A stretch of DNA of 64,000 bases from assembly GCA_039654915.1 (NCBI GenBank), contig CM077594.1:99710893-99774892 (forward strand). The letters are read 5' to 3'. Under the pieces are notes generated by a model. It saw only the letters and a program-made list of their open reading frames with translations. It was not told the DNA's origin and did no database searches. Below, piece after piece: positions 36,174 through 47,052 of this stretch (its first letter is position 1; each line of letters starts with the position of its first letter). Source of the DNA: Aquilaria yunnanensis. Its lineage: Eukaryota > Streptophyta > Magnoliopsida > Malvales > Thymelaeaceae. The position numbers were made by a program, and so were the translations under genes.

Positions 36174-36484
36174 CGTCTAGGGTCGGCCGTCACGCTTTCA
36201 CTGACCTATACTATTCGTTTTCAGATTCTTTGGCTTAACCATGTAATTTGTAGCTCTAATTGGGGAGGCATAGGATAATTCCTTACCCTAATTCTATGGG
36301 AGATTATATATATACCTTCATTTTACTGTTAATTGAATTTAATTAACTCAAGTGTACTTTACGTTTGTATTAATTTGTTGCCAAATCAATTATTTTGTCC
36401 TGTTTTTCCTTCACGATCAACATTAATTATATATGTGTTGTGTTTGACAAGAATATCAAGTATTATTGATTAAATTTTTCATGC
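36174..36484 (+). other. 3' flank of the NAC gene
   Basis: Probable 3' UTR and flank, AT-rich. Nothing else seen. Confidence 0.5.
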
Positions 36485-37325
36485 GGAGAAAATTTGTTGT
36501 GAGTTTTACAACCCTAATCCGCAAGCGCACGGGACGTGTGTAGATAGGGTGAATAAGATATCGTTCCCACGAGGATTGATTTGTATTGTTTGCTAATTAC
36601 CACTACCTTGAGACTCACTTTAGCTAAACAAGCAATAATTGACGATTTACTTACTATGAAAATAACTAAGTTTGCAACTCCACTTAAATTACTACTAAAC
36701 AAGAACAACAAACACAATACAAATTAGGGGTTTTCTAATGAATTAACAAAACATACTTCCTATGGTTTTCACTATTTGACTTGGTTAGCTAGTGAATTAA
36801 GGCTAATAGCTTGGTTTTTCTACTTGTTGGTGAAGTTAACTAATTAGACCCTTACTCTTCCAAGTGAAAGGGTCACTCTCCCAAGCTTATACTAGAATAG
36901 ACTCCCATCCAAATTGCTAGTTCAAGAGGGGCATTACAAGTTCAATTTACCTTCACCTAGTGTCCTAGACTAGTCTTCCAACAAGCCCATGGCCACTACA
37001 CTCTTCTCCTAATTCCAATTCCTTTTAATCTTTTCCAAGAGTTTAAAAGAAATCTAAAGTGCAATTGACTAGGGCCCTTGATCAATCAACACAACAATAA
37101 GCTCAAGGAGAAGAGTAAACAAGCAATGGAGGAAAACCAAAGTTAAATAGCCATTAATCCAACCAACATAACCAATTCAAGTAGCTACAACCATAAAAAG
37201 TGTAGAGAAAATTACTTCATAATCAAACTAAACATAAACATGAAAATACATAAAAGGGCATCCATGTCTAAATACAAGATAAAAGAGGGAAAGAAGGAAC
37301 CCAATAGAATCTAGATGCTTGATTC

Positions 37326-37877
37326 CTCAAGGCTCCTACAAGTTTTCAAGTCCTCCAAGTCTTCTCCAAGCAAGAATCTATACATGCTCCCAAGGAAGAA
37401 GAGAAAATGCAAGAAATGGTAATGAAAAACCTAAGCCTAAGATGAGAAGATGAAAAATGAAGAGTCCCTTCTTCTTGCTAGGTTCCAGGTTCTTCTACTC
37501 TTGAAGATGTTCCTTTCACTCACCAAACCATTTGGATAGAAATCCTTGATCAATAGCAAGCTTGAGTTCAAATTTGAGGTAGGGGACCACTTTCCCGGGT
37601 TCTTCAAGGCTCCTACAAGTTTTCAAGTCCTCAAAGTCTTCTCCAAGCAAGAATCTATACATGCTCCTAAGGAAGAAGAGGAAATGCAAGAAATGGTAAT
37701 GAAAAACCTAAGTCTAAGATGAGAAGATGAAAAATGAAGAGTCCCTTCTTTTTGCTAGGTTCCAGGTTCTTCTACTCTTGAAGATGTCCCTTTCACTCAC
37801 CAAACCATTTGGATAGAAATCCTTGACCAATAGCAAGCTTGAGTTCAAATTTGAGGTAGGGGACCACTTTCCCGGGT
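37326..37877. repeat. 277-bp tandem duplication
   Basis: Two nearly identical head-to-tail copies, 37326-37602 and 37603-37877, each starting 't(t)caaggctcctacaag' and ending 'ggaccactttcccgggt'. The very few differences suggest a recent event. Confidence 0.88.
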
Positions 37878-38090
37878 GGCTGGCGCCTAGGCCTCAGGAA
37901 GAGGTGTCTGGGCGCCTAGGCTTCCAAGCTCGAGGGTGCTCTAGCGCCTAGGCCCCAGGAGGGGGTGCCTGGGCGCCTAGGCCTCCAGGCTCGCAAGTGC
38001 CTAGGGCCTAGGCCTCCAGGGTGCGTTTTTTAGGCAGAGAACTTTTGTACTATGGCGCCTAGGCCTCGCTCCTGGGGCCTAGGCCTTACA
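37878..38090. repeat. GCGCCTAGGC palindromic repeat array
   Basis: Six or so copies of the near-palindrome (G)GCGCCTAGGC or GGGCCTAGGCC with spacers of about 15-40 bp, in a locally GC-rich, CpG-containing block unlike its AT-rich surroundings. Confidence 0.75.
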
Positions 38091-38230
38091 GTTATAATTT
38101 CTATTGACTTTTGCGTTCCCGTTTTTCGTTCAGCTCGTCCCGGTGCCATTCCAATGCTATGGTCCGCTTCTTCAACCTACAAAATGAAGGAAGCAAGAAT
38201 CGGCCAAAAATATTGAGTAGTAAGGTAGAA

Positions 38231-38809
38231 AATTGTGGTCAAAGTTGACAAAAAGTCAACATGCTTGACCACAAAATTAACATTTATCAAAATTCACTTA
38301 CAAATTATTAAAAGACGTGACATATACAAGCTGATTCTATTGAATTCATTTTTGTATAATTATTTTTAAATATAAGTAAAGGATTATATACTGCAGAAAA
38401 CAAATACTAGTAAATAAAAGAAATTCATTTGCAAATAGTGAAGTGTTCGGTTATGTGCAACAACCTATAGTACTCGTAGCATTTTTAAAGAACTTCAACA
38501 CGGTCATAGTCCCTAACAAAAAGGGACTGCTGCCCACAGTCAAATGAGAGACAGTCCCAAACTGTGAACAAAGTCATTTTCTTTTTCTAAATTCCGTATA
38601 TTTTTGTGCTAGTGATACTTGGAAGTTTAATAAAAAAAAGGAAAATTAAAAAGAAAAACCAAGGCAGAAAATTAAGAAGAAGAAGAACATGAAGCAAAGT
38701 TTCACTTAAAGGTTTAGGCATATCAGATGCAGAATAGCGAGAAAGAAAAATTGCAAGGAAAAATAATAAGGAATGGTAGAAATTGGCATGCAACATGAAA
38801 ACATTATGA
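38231..38809. other. Spacer with short hairpins
   Basis: Contains two hairpin-forming stretches: about 38237-38273 (TGGTCAA...TTGACCA with an inner AGTTGAC...GTCAA) and about 38507-38560 (AGTCCC...GGGACT, then GGGACTG...CAGTCCC). No gene recognised. Confidence 0.5.
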
Positions 38810-38812
38810 ATT

Positions 38813-40136
38813 CACTACTAAAAAATAGTCATTTTCCAATGGCCTCGCGTTGGAAAATTGACAATTTCCAATGTAAAGCCGTTGGAAACATGCGCGTTGG
38901 AAAGTGATGCGTTGGAAAAAAAAATCCAACAGGCCAATGATTAGCCGTTGGAAATAGGCCGATGGAAATTTCCAACGGCCAATTTTTCAGGAAGTTTTGT
39001 TGAATAGTGAAACGGTTTTCCAACGGTCAGAGCCGTTGGAAAATTATTTTCGGAAAATAAAAAAATGATTAAATATTTTATATTTATTATTTTAGATTTA
39101 GCAAATAATAAATATAAAATATTATTACTAAAATTAAATTTATAATTAAATATTTTATATTTATTCTTCGATTTAGTAAACTTACTAAAAATTAAAATTA
39201 TTATTACTAAAACTATGTTACATTATTATGAAAAATTTAAAAATCACAAAAATACAAGACTAAACTTCCTAACACAAAATCAACCAAATAGAAAATACAA
39301 ACAGATCTAAATAAAAATTAAAAATAAAAAATTTGAACTAAAAATTAATCATCTCTAACTAAAATTAAAAATAAAAAATCTGAACTAAGAATTTTTCATC
39401 AGAAACACATCTAACCAAAATTAAAAATAAAAAATCTGAACTAAGAATTTTTCATCATAAATTCCGAATATATTTGAAAAAAATCGAACATTCAAATGGA
39501 TCTAAACAAAATTAGAAATAAAAAATCATAAAACCATTAAACCCCAAATCTCTTCTGATCCCATCTCTTCCGGCACACAGGAAGGCGTGGAGGTCGTGGA
39601 GGCGAGGAGGAAGGCGAAAAGGTGGAGACGGTGGACGACGGAAGGGCTGAGGATGGGCTGCACGAACGACGGATTGCCGAGGTTGATGGGCACGATGGAC
39701 TGGCGACGCCGATGAGAACGGCGCCTGTGGAGGCAAGATGGCAAGGCGGAGGAAGACGACGACAGCGATACGGAAGAGAGCCGGAGACGAAGAGAGGAAG
39801 GCGGCAACTGCGACAGCGAGGCGGAAAACAGGCGGCAGAGACGGAGAGAGCGAGAAGAGGGGACGGAGAGGGTGAGAGAAGCCGGAGACGAAGAGAGAAG
39901 ACGAAGAGGGTGAGACGGCGACGAAGAGAGGAGACGAAGAGAGGACGGAGAAGGAGACGAAGCGCCGGGATCTAAGATGCGGCAGAAACGAAAAGGTTGG
40001 GGGATGGTAAATATAGTATTTATAGTTAGGTATATGTTTGGGTTTTTTTGGTCCAATAGATCATTTTTTTTTTTGTTGGGGAAAATTATATATATACATA
40101 TATATATCAATATGAATATATATAAATATCAATATC

Positions 40137-40184
<48 letters not shown>

Positions 40185-40457
40185 CTATTATTATTGTTGT
40201 TGTTGTTCTTGTTTATAACAAAATATTTTTAAAATAATTACTTTACTTTCTAAAATTATACAATAAATATGATAAATATTTTATATATGATATACATACG
40301 TACATATACACATACATATATACATACATGCATACATATTATAATAAATATTTATAATAATATTTATAATTATGATATATATGATACTTATGATACATTA
40401 TATATTATACTAATATATTATTATAAATACATATTATGACATATAAATACATACTAT

Positions 40458-40489
<32 letters not shown>

Positions 40490-41083
40490 GTATATATATA
40501 TATATTATGTATTACTATTATTATTATTATTATTGTTGTTGTTGTTGTTTTTGTTTATAACAAATATTTTCAAAATAATTACTTTACTTTCTAAAATTAT
40601 ACAATAAATATGACACATTATGATAAATACATATTATGACATATATTATACATATTATATTATGATAAAATTATTTTTCCAACTGCTTAAGCCGTTGGAA
40701 ACAATAATTTTTGAAAAATAAAAATATTTTCCAACGACTTAGGCAGTTGAAAAAATAAAAAAAAAATTCCAACGGCCTAAGTAGTTGGAAAAATAAAAAA
40801 AAATTCCAACGGCCAAGGCAATTGGAAAAATAAAAAACTTTTCCAACTGCTAAAGCCGTTGGAAACAATAAATGCAATTTAATTCACTATTTTCCAACTA
40901 TTTAGGCCGTTGGAAATGTGCTCGTTGGAAATTTTTCAACACTTCCAACGGTCAAGCTGTTGGAGGTTTTTTTTTACAAATTCCAATTTTTTAACAGTTT
41001 CCAACGGCCTAGGACGTTGGAAATTTCCAACAGCTTAGCCATTGGAAAATGGGCCGTTGGAAAAAATGATTTTTTTAGTAGTG
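38813..41083. mobile_element. CACTA transposon, non-autonomous
   Basis: 2271 bp with CACTACTAAAAAA at the left end and its reverse complement TTTTTTTAGTAGTG at the right. A 3-bp duplication, att, flanks it (38810-38812, 41084-41086). Both ends carry many subterminal copies of TTCCAACGGC/GCCGTTGGAA, as expected for En/Spm-type elements. No transposase frame. Inside lie a GC-rich, GA-biased block (about 39540-39980), a (TA)n run (about 40140-40182) and a diverged duplication of about 110 bp ('tattattgttgttgtt', 'actttctaaaattatacaat') at 40184-40270 and 40510-40610. Confidence 0.9.
39526..39980 (-). other. GC-rich block inside the CACTA element
   Basis: Strongly GA-rich on the plus strand and TC-rich on the minus strand, in contrast to the AT-rich element around it. 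Open frames on both strands are low-complexity (Ser/Pro/Arg-rich) and match no family I know. It may be captured host DNA or the element's own promoter region. Confidence 0.45.
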
Positions 41084-41119
41084 ATTACTGAAAAAAGTCA
41101 AATAATACACTTTTGTATT

Positions 41120-42227
41120 GGCAAAAGGGGCAAATAAGTCACTGATTTTTTTGCCTCAACGTATATCACCCACTATAATTTTTTTTACAGTTAAATCACC
41201 CACTTATATTTACAATTGAGTGAAATCTAATACTATTGTTTTCAACTATAAGCAAATTTGTCACTCACAAGAATAATGGAGAGAATATTCCATTTTTTTA
41301 TAATATTCTATTGAATAAAAAAACCACATCATCCTGGAAAAATTACAACATGTATTCCTGAACTATATTTATGATAAGCATAGGTTCCTAAACTAAAAAT
41401 GATAACACTTTTGTCCAAATCCTTCCACTTCTCAACCTCAATGCTCGACTTCATCCTCTCTTCTAGTTTGGATTGTTCACCTTGTTCGGCTAATCCAGTG
41501 AAGGGGATGAAGTGCCTTCCTCCTACCTAGTGCCTACTTCTTCTTACTCCCAGCCCTGCCTCCTCTTTCCCTTTGTCGATCCTCTCTTGATTCACCGCCT
41601 TCACAGTCAGTTGATTAAAATGCCGGGGAGGTAAATTGAGTACCTACAGTTGGGCAAATGACACTTGGGCAAAGAAGAGGACAAGTGCATGACGAAGAAT
41701 CGGAGCTAGCCAGGACCCCGTTTAGATCCAAAATTATCAGAGCTTCATGGCTTCTTCGTCTCAATTTTTTGAATCGATTTTCATGGCTTTTTCAGATGGA
41801 TTTTTGTGGATTTTTTGAATCAATTTAGATAAAGAGTTACGGCTCAGGAGCTGATTCAAGCGTCGGTGAGAAGAAACAAGGGTGGAGGAGTGGCTATTGG
41901 GCGGAGAGAGGGAAGAAGATAGTATTGGAAAGAATAAGCAAAGTTATGGGGGATTTGTAGATTTGAACAAAAGTTTATATGTTAAGTTAGGTGTTCTCTC
42001 TCTCTCTACCTGTTTTATGATCTATACACAATCTTACCACGTATACAACTACATCACTCACCACATCATCAAAATTTGCCACATCATTAGACAGCTAGAC
42101 AAATGTAATGACAGTGGCTAATATCCGCTGATAATGTAACGTTGGTGGGTGATTTAGTTGTAAAAAAATTATAGTGCATAATATACGCTGAGGTAAAAAA
42201 ATCAGTGGTTTATTAGCCCCTTTTGCC
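41120..42227. mobile_element. Mutator-type TIR element of the GGCAAAAGGG family
   Basis: 1108 bp. Left end GGCAAAAGGGGCAAATAAG, right end in reverse GGCAAAAGGGGCTAATAAA, then both 'ccactgatttttttgcctca'-like and 'actataattttttt.aca'. TIRs are about 90 bp. Flanks cttttgtatt (41110-41119) and cttttgcgtt (42228-42237) match at 8 of 10. It begins only 36 bp after the CACTA element. The interior has no family-like protein. Confidence 0.8.
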
Positions 42228-42237
42228 CTTTTGCGTT

Positions 42238-42752
42238 TAATGCCACTGGGTTAAAACTTGAAAGCCCTTGAAAAAATATGATCTCTTGACTTGAACCATA
42301 TGGTTTAGGACAGCTGGTGATGGCATTAACCTAACCAAGGCCATGAAACTAAATTTTGTCATGTACATATTGCTTACATATCATTATTAGAAAATGCATT
42401 AACATAAATTGGATAATAAGAAAAGGTAATAGCAAAATGTGTAAACTATAATTTTTGTGATGAAGGTGATGTGTCAATGTGTGTGTTGATGTGGCGCCAT
42501 CAGCCTTTCTGGGCATAATAGAGAGGGCTGCAGCTTGAGCTCTTATTCAATCTCTAAGTCCAAATCTCCAAGCTTGAAGCTTCAAGGTCCAAGTCTAGAT
42601 CACTAGGTACCCTGCAAGACTAAGTACGAGGTTGGAGTACTTGTAGAAAATTATCTCATGCTCAAGTCAAAACTTTTGAACTAAGATATAGAAGTTGAAA
42701 ATAGAGAAAAAATAACATATTGAAAAAAGAACAAATTGAGGTTCATATAGTA
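42238..42752. other. Spacer
   Basis: No gene or bounded element recognised. Confidence 0.45.
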
Positions 42753-43059
42753 CTTCCCGTCCCATAAAACCTGTCATCTTTAATAATGCACATAAATTAA
42801 AACTTTCTACTCTTTACTTCCTTGTTGTAATATAAAATTATTAGTTTATTTGTTTTTATATAAAATACATATACTTATCTAAAAAAGGTTACTATTATTT
42901 GTCTTTTTAAATGGGCCTTATGTATTTTTAATTTTTAATTTTCTCAACTTTTATATAATAAAAAAAGTTATCCTATTTAAAAAAATAAAAATAAAATAAA
43001 TATTTTAAAACTGCAAAAAAAAAAAAAAAAGTAAGGGTCGAATATTGCATGACGGGGAG
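42753..43059. mobile_element. Stowaway (Tc1/mariner) MITE
   Basis: 307 bp between TA dinucleotides (42751-42752, 43060-43061). Ends CTTCCCGTCCCATAAAA and, in reverse, CTCCCCGTCATGCAATA match the Stowaway consensus CTCCCTCCGTCCC. AT-rich interior, no protein. Confidence 0.75.
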
Positions 43060-43061
43060 TA

Positions 43062-46000
43062 CCTTTTGGCGCTAACCAGAACGCAGAGGCATGTCCTTAA
43101 TTAGATCGTACGGTTATGAACATCTAGCTTCTTTAGCCGGTGATGAAGCTTTTGGTTTGGGCTCTGACCTGACGTGGACTCCTTGGGAAATGGCCCAGTT
43201 AGTGCCCAGTCGGATATAGGGTTTCAAACTCCTTTTCTAGCCTTCGTGGCCCATTATATTTAAGGATATCCTTAATTAGTTGGATTAACTAAAACAAGCA
43301 CTAAAGTCCAAAGTTTTAGGCTTGCACATTCGTGGGAGCCTTGAGTTCCATGGAATACGCACTCTGAGCCCTTGAACTGGAGCTTATCATCAGCCACTGA
43401 GGTGCGAGCTCAACAGTTCATGAGCCCTAAGGTTATTAGCCCATACGAGGTACACTTGCCTATATGATGTAGCGATTATTTTTTTTATAATAAATTAAAT
43501 ATAAAAATTTAAATAATAAATAATTAAAAAATATGAAAAAAAAATGATTAAAGCCGAACTACCTTAACAATAATTGAAATTAGGTAAATAGAAATATAAC
43601 ATAACTAAATTTTTTTCTCTTTTATCAAATTAAATCCTAATTTTTAAAAGCAGTGAGAAATTTATTTAGAAAAATTTACTTTCAATTTTAGTAATTATAG
43701 ATCAAATTATTTTATTAAACTATAGAGAATAATTCATACTACAATACGCAATCATGAATAACAAAATAATATGATTAAAACATAGAATTGTGCTTAATTT
43801 ATGTTAATAAATTTACAATTTAACCATTAATTTAATAAAGATAAAATAAAAAAATTTAATTAAAGCCAAGTCAATCAGAACCATAGCTAGAATGATGTAA
43901 ATTATAATGATTAAAGTTTTATTTTGAAAAATAAAATTAAAGAAAAGCAACAAAAAAAAGTTTGAACCAAGATTGAAAATGAAAAAATATTAGGTATCAA
44001 AGGCTTACTAATTGATTTAATGAATGTACAAAAATGGCTTAACATAAAAACAAATAAATTATGATAACTAATGTCTTACTTTAGAATATAGTACATAAAA
44101 ACAATAAAAATGTTGGGAACCAAGAGAATAAATATAAATAATCTAGTTAAATATTTATTAAATTTGAGAACCAAAATAAAAGATGGATGGAAAATAGGGA
44201 TGAACGTGGAAAAGAGTAGAAGCTTAAGAATTAAACTGATATTTAACCAGACAACCTGAAACTGGAGAAATTGTAAAATGGACCCTAAAAAATGCGAGTA
44301 CCTTGTGAAAAGGGAATCAAACTTAAAGGAAAGTCAATTGTGTTTGAAAAGGGGAAAAAAACTATTCATTTTCAATGATGAACATTAAAAACCTAACGGC
44401 TTTTAGAAGTAAGCGAGGTATGTGGGTTGGCAGTAATATAATCAATATAAGTCATTGATGGAACAGTATAAAAGTGTAAGACTTACCTTGACATTAAGTA
44501 AAATCTGAGTATAAATAATTATAAGCATATAGAGTAGTCAACTGAAGATGTGTTTATCTATCAAAAAAGCATTAAAGATAATAAATAAAAAATAATTAAA
44601 GTAATTCTATTAATCAATTCAATTAAACTATTAAGAGAAAGAAAGTTTCTGGTGTTCAGTGTGTAGGATAACATTACATAATATATATGCATAGGTTTTC
44701 CAGATTTTTTACTTACTAATGAATTAGTGATAAAATAAAACCTTTAAAGAATTGTGCACTTATACATAATACAAATTGTTCACTTATTTCAACAAATCAA
44801 AACTATAAATCAAATCTAAGTAAAACGCTCATACATTATGAAAAGTGTGTATTTGTTTCAACTAATTAAAACTTTGAATCAAACCTATATAATTAAAACT
44901 TCGAGTCAAACCACGCAAAAGAAAAAGCTTTTGATATTTAACATGGTTAATAAAAGCATGTCATTCACTTTCATTTAAGGTTTTATCATTTTAAATTTAA
45001 ATATGTCATCAAATTTTTTATTTTCCTAAAAGTTCATGTCGTATATATAAAAGCTTGTCATGCCTGCAACTAGGGATTAAGATAGCCCTCTTCCCATCTC
45101 CTTAAAAAATTTTGACTTTTAGTATACACAAAAATTTTGATTAGCAAAAAAAATAAATAAATTATGACAGATCATGAAAATTGGTGATCATTATAGTAGG
45201 AATGTTATATCCAGGGACTAAAGAAGAGATTTGACCACTCTGTAGGAGAGTAGAACAAAACTGGAATAGTAGGCGGACGTATCACAAAAAAGGACAAAAT
45301 AATGTTGGGTTCCTATAATATTTATTATATCTAGTAATGTTTCCCAATTTTTATGATATGACAATCAGGTCACCGTCAGCAAATGGTCTACCTTCTAGCT
45401 AATGAGAAAATGCTAAAATGGGGAAGCATTATGACAAATATGAAAAATTTCAGAATCAAAAGAGGCGTTTGACAGAAAAAAAAAAATGGCCACATGGGTT
45501 CGACTGTTAATGAACAGTAAAACTCATTTTCTCTTTAGAATATAGTATAATTCTAGGAGTACTATACATACATACATACATATATATATAGCAGCCGGCG
45601 ATCGAATATAGAGATTGAATTTTATCCTTTTGATTACAGGCACAACCACAGAGCTTGGTTGTTGGTCTTATATGTAGTCCCTCCTTCATATAATATTATT
45701 AGTTTCCAAAGAACCAAGGTCATGATCTAACGGATGAAATCTGTGGCCTTTGATAGAAGGTACAAGGTTTAATTTCCTACTCCCTCATTTTTCTGAATGC
45801 ATTAAACAAATCATACTTTTTAAAAAAAAAAATTCTAATTTTTAATTTTTAATTTTTAATTTTTTAAATTTTGAAAAAAAAATTTAGTATTCTTCTAGGA
45901 GAGAGTGTATCTTTCGGCTCTAATAAATCCAGAAAGGATTTCATACAAAGATGAAGCCCATTGTGGTTGTTGGAAGACGAACAGGCGCTTGGTGGAGGAT

Positions 46001-47052
46001 TGCGCTATATATGTTGGGCTTTTCGTCGGGGAAGGAATAAAAAAAAGTTTGGGCAGCTATTTATGTCAAATTGAGCTCTAAAAATGAGTTGCTGGTTTTT
46101 TTTCTTCTTTTTTGGTACTCAAAATGAGAGGGCTGTTGAATTGAGTCAAAAGTCAATTTGAGGGAAAATTATAATATGACAAATGACAGAAGTGACTGTG
46201 ATTTGGACCGTTGAAAGCATAATATTAGTGTTGATGTTTAAACTTGAACAACATATATTATATTGTCACGTTTGTGATACATCACATAATTGGGACACTA
46301 GTTTTAATGGATAATTAAAATGTATCCACAATATGATATATTACCACATAACCATTTTTCACTTGCAGGACAATTGGGCAAAAATTAGGAAAATTGCTTT
46401 TTTTTTTTTTTGTTGCAGAACTTCACTCACTTTTTCGTTTAATTATAAAACTTTTTCACTTTCCTAAAAAAAATCCTGAAGTGTTACAATTGTGTAAATA
46501 GTTAGTCCTAAAACTAATCTCTTTTTTGAAACCAACATTTTTTAAATTAAAATTTAAACTGTTCAGTAGTTGTCGTTAAGCAAGTAGATGACCATCTGTT
46601 AACACTTTAGTAGTAAAGTTCTAGGATTGATTTAAAAAATTTAAAACTTTCAGAACTCAAACAGAAAATTAGAACAAGTTGTATGACTAAAAATATCATT
46701 TCCCCGGCAAAAATCTTTAACTTTAAATAAACGGAAGCAAATTAGCAGCAGTGGTAAAGAAGGGTGATGTGTGCACACACTCACAGGAAGGGGATGAGTG
46801 GGGAGCACATGGGAATGGGGGCGATGGAAAGACAGAAAGGGTAAGAAGTTGCAAGGAAATGGAAAATGTTGGAGACAAAGTGACAAAATAAAAAAGCCAA
46901 GAATGGATTCACGGGTTCCCTATTAGTACCAAGTCACATTCCAACAAGTTTTTGTCACCAACATAAACTACTCCTAGACAAATTCCCACTACAGCTACTA
47001 TTAGCTATTTCCTATTAGTTAAAGCTTGCCTAGCACAAGCAAGCACATACAA
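43062..47052. other. Large intergenic region
   Basis: About 4 kb of AT-rich DNA without a supported gene. It includes a possible second Stowaway-like element (45787-45908, ends CTCCCTCATTTTT and, in reverse, ACTCTCTCCTAGA), a possible MITE (46386-46704) and the promoter of the gene at 47053. Frames such as 45507-45689 are short and unsupported. Confidence 0.5.
46386..46704. mobile_element. Possible degenerate MITE
   Basis: Opposing arms carry reverse-matching blocks: left 'ggaaaattgcttttttt', 'aattataaaactttttc'; right in reverse 'ggaaatgatatttttag', 'ttctgaaagttttaaa'. It resembles 31965-32440. Ends are not defined. Confidence 0.35.

Larger units (their letters stand above)
36485..38230. 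mobile_element. Retrotransposon-derived non-coding sequence
   Basis: Starts near 'gtgagttttacaaccctaat' 'ccgcaagcgcacgg' and 'gatatcgttcccacgagga', blocks that I recognise as common in non-coding parts of plant LTR retrotransposons. No gag or pol frames. It holds a 277-bp tandem duplication and a palindrome-rich GCGCCTAGGC array. Exact ends, target duplication and superfamily are not determined. Confidence 0.4.

Noticed and set aside
39526..40110. 194-codon minus-strand frame
   Set aside because: Low-complexity Ser/Pro/Arg composition inside a CACTA element; it follows the TC-bias of the DNA and matches no family.
46386..46704. Same MITE family as 31965-32440 with full confidence
   Set aside because: The end motifs are similar but too diverged by eye to set boundaries or target duplications; listed only as possible.
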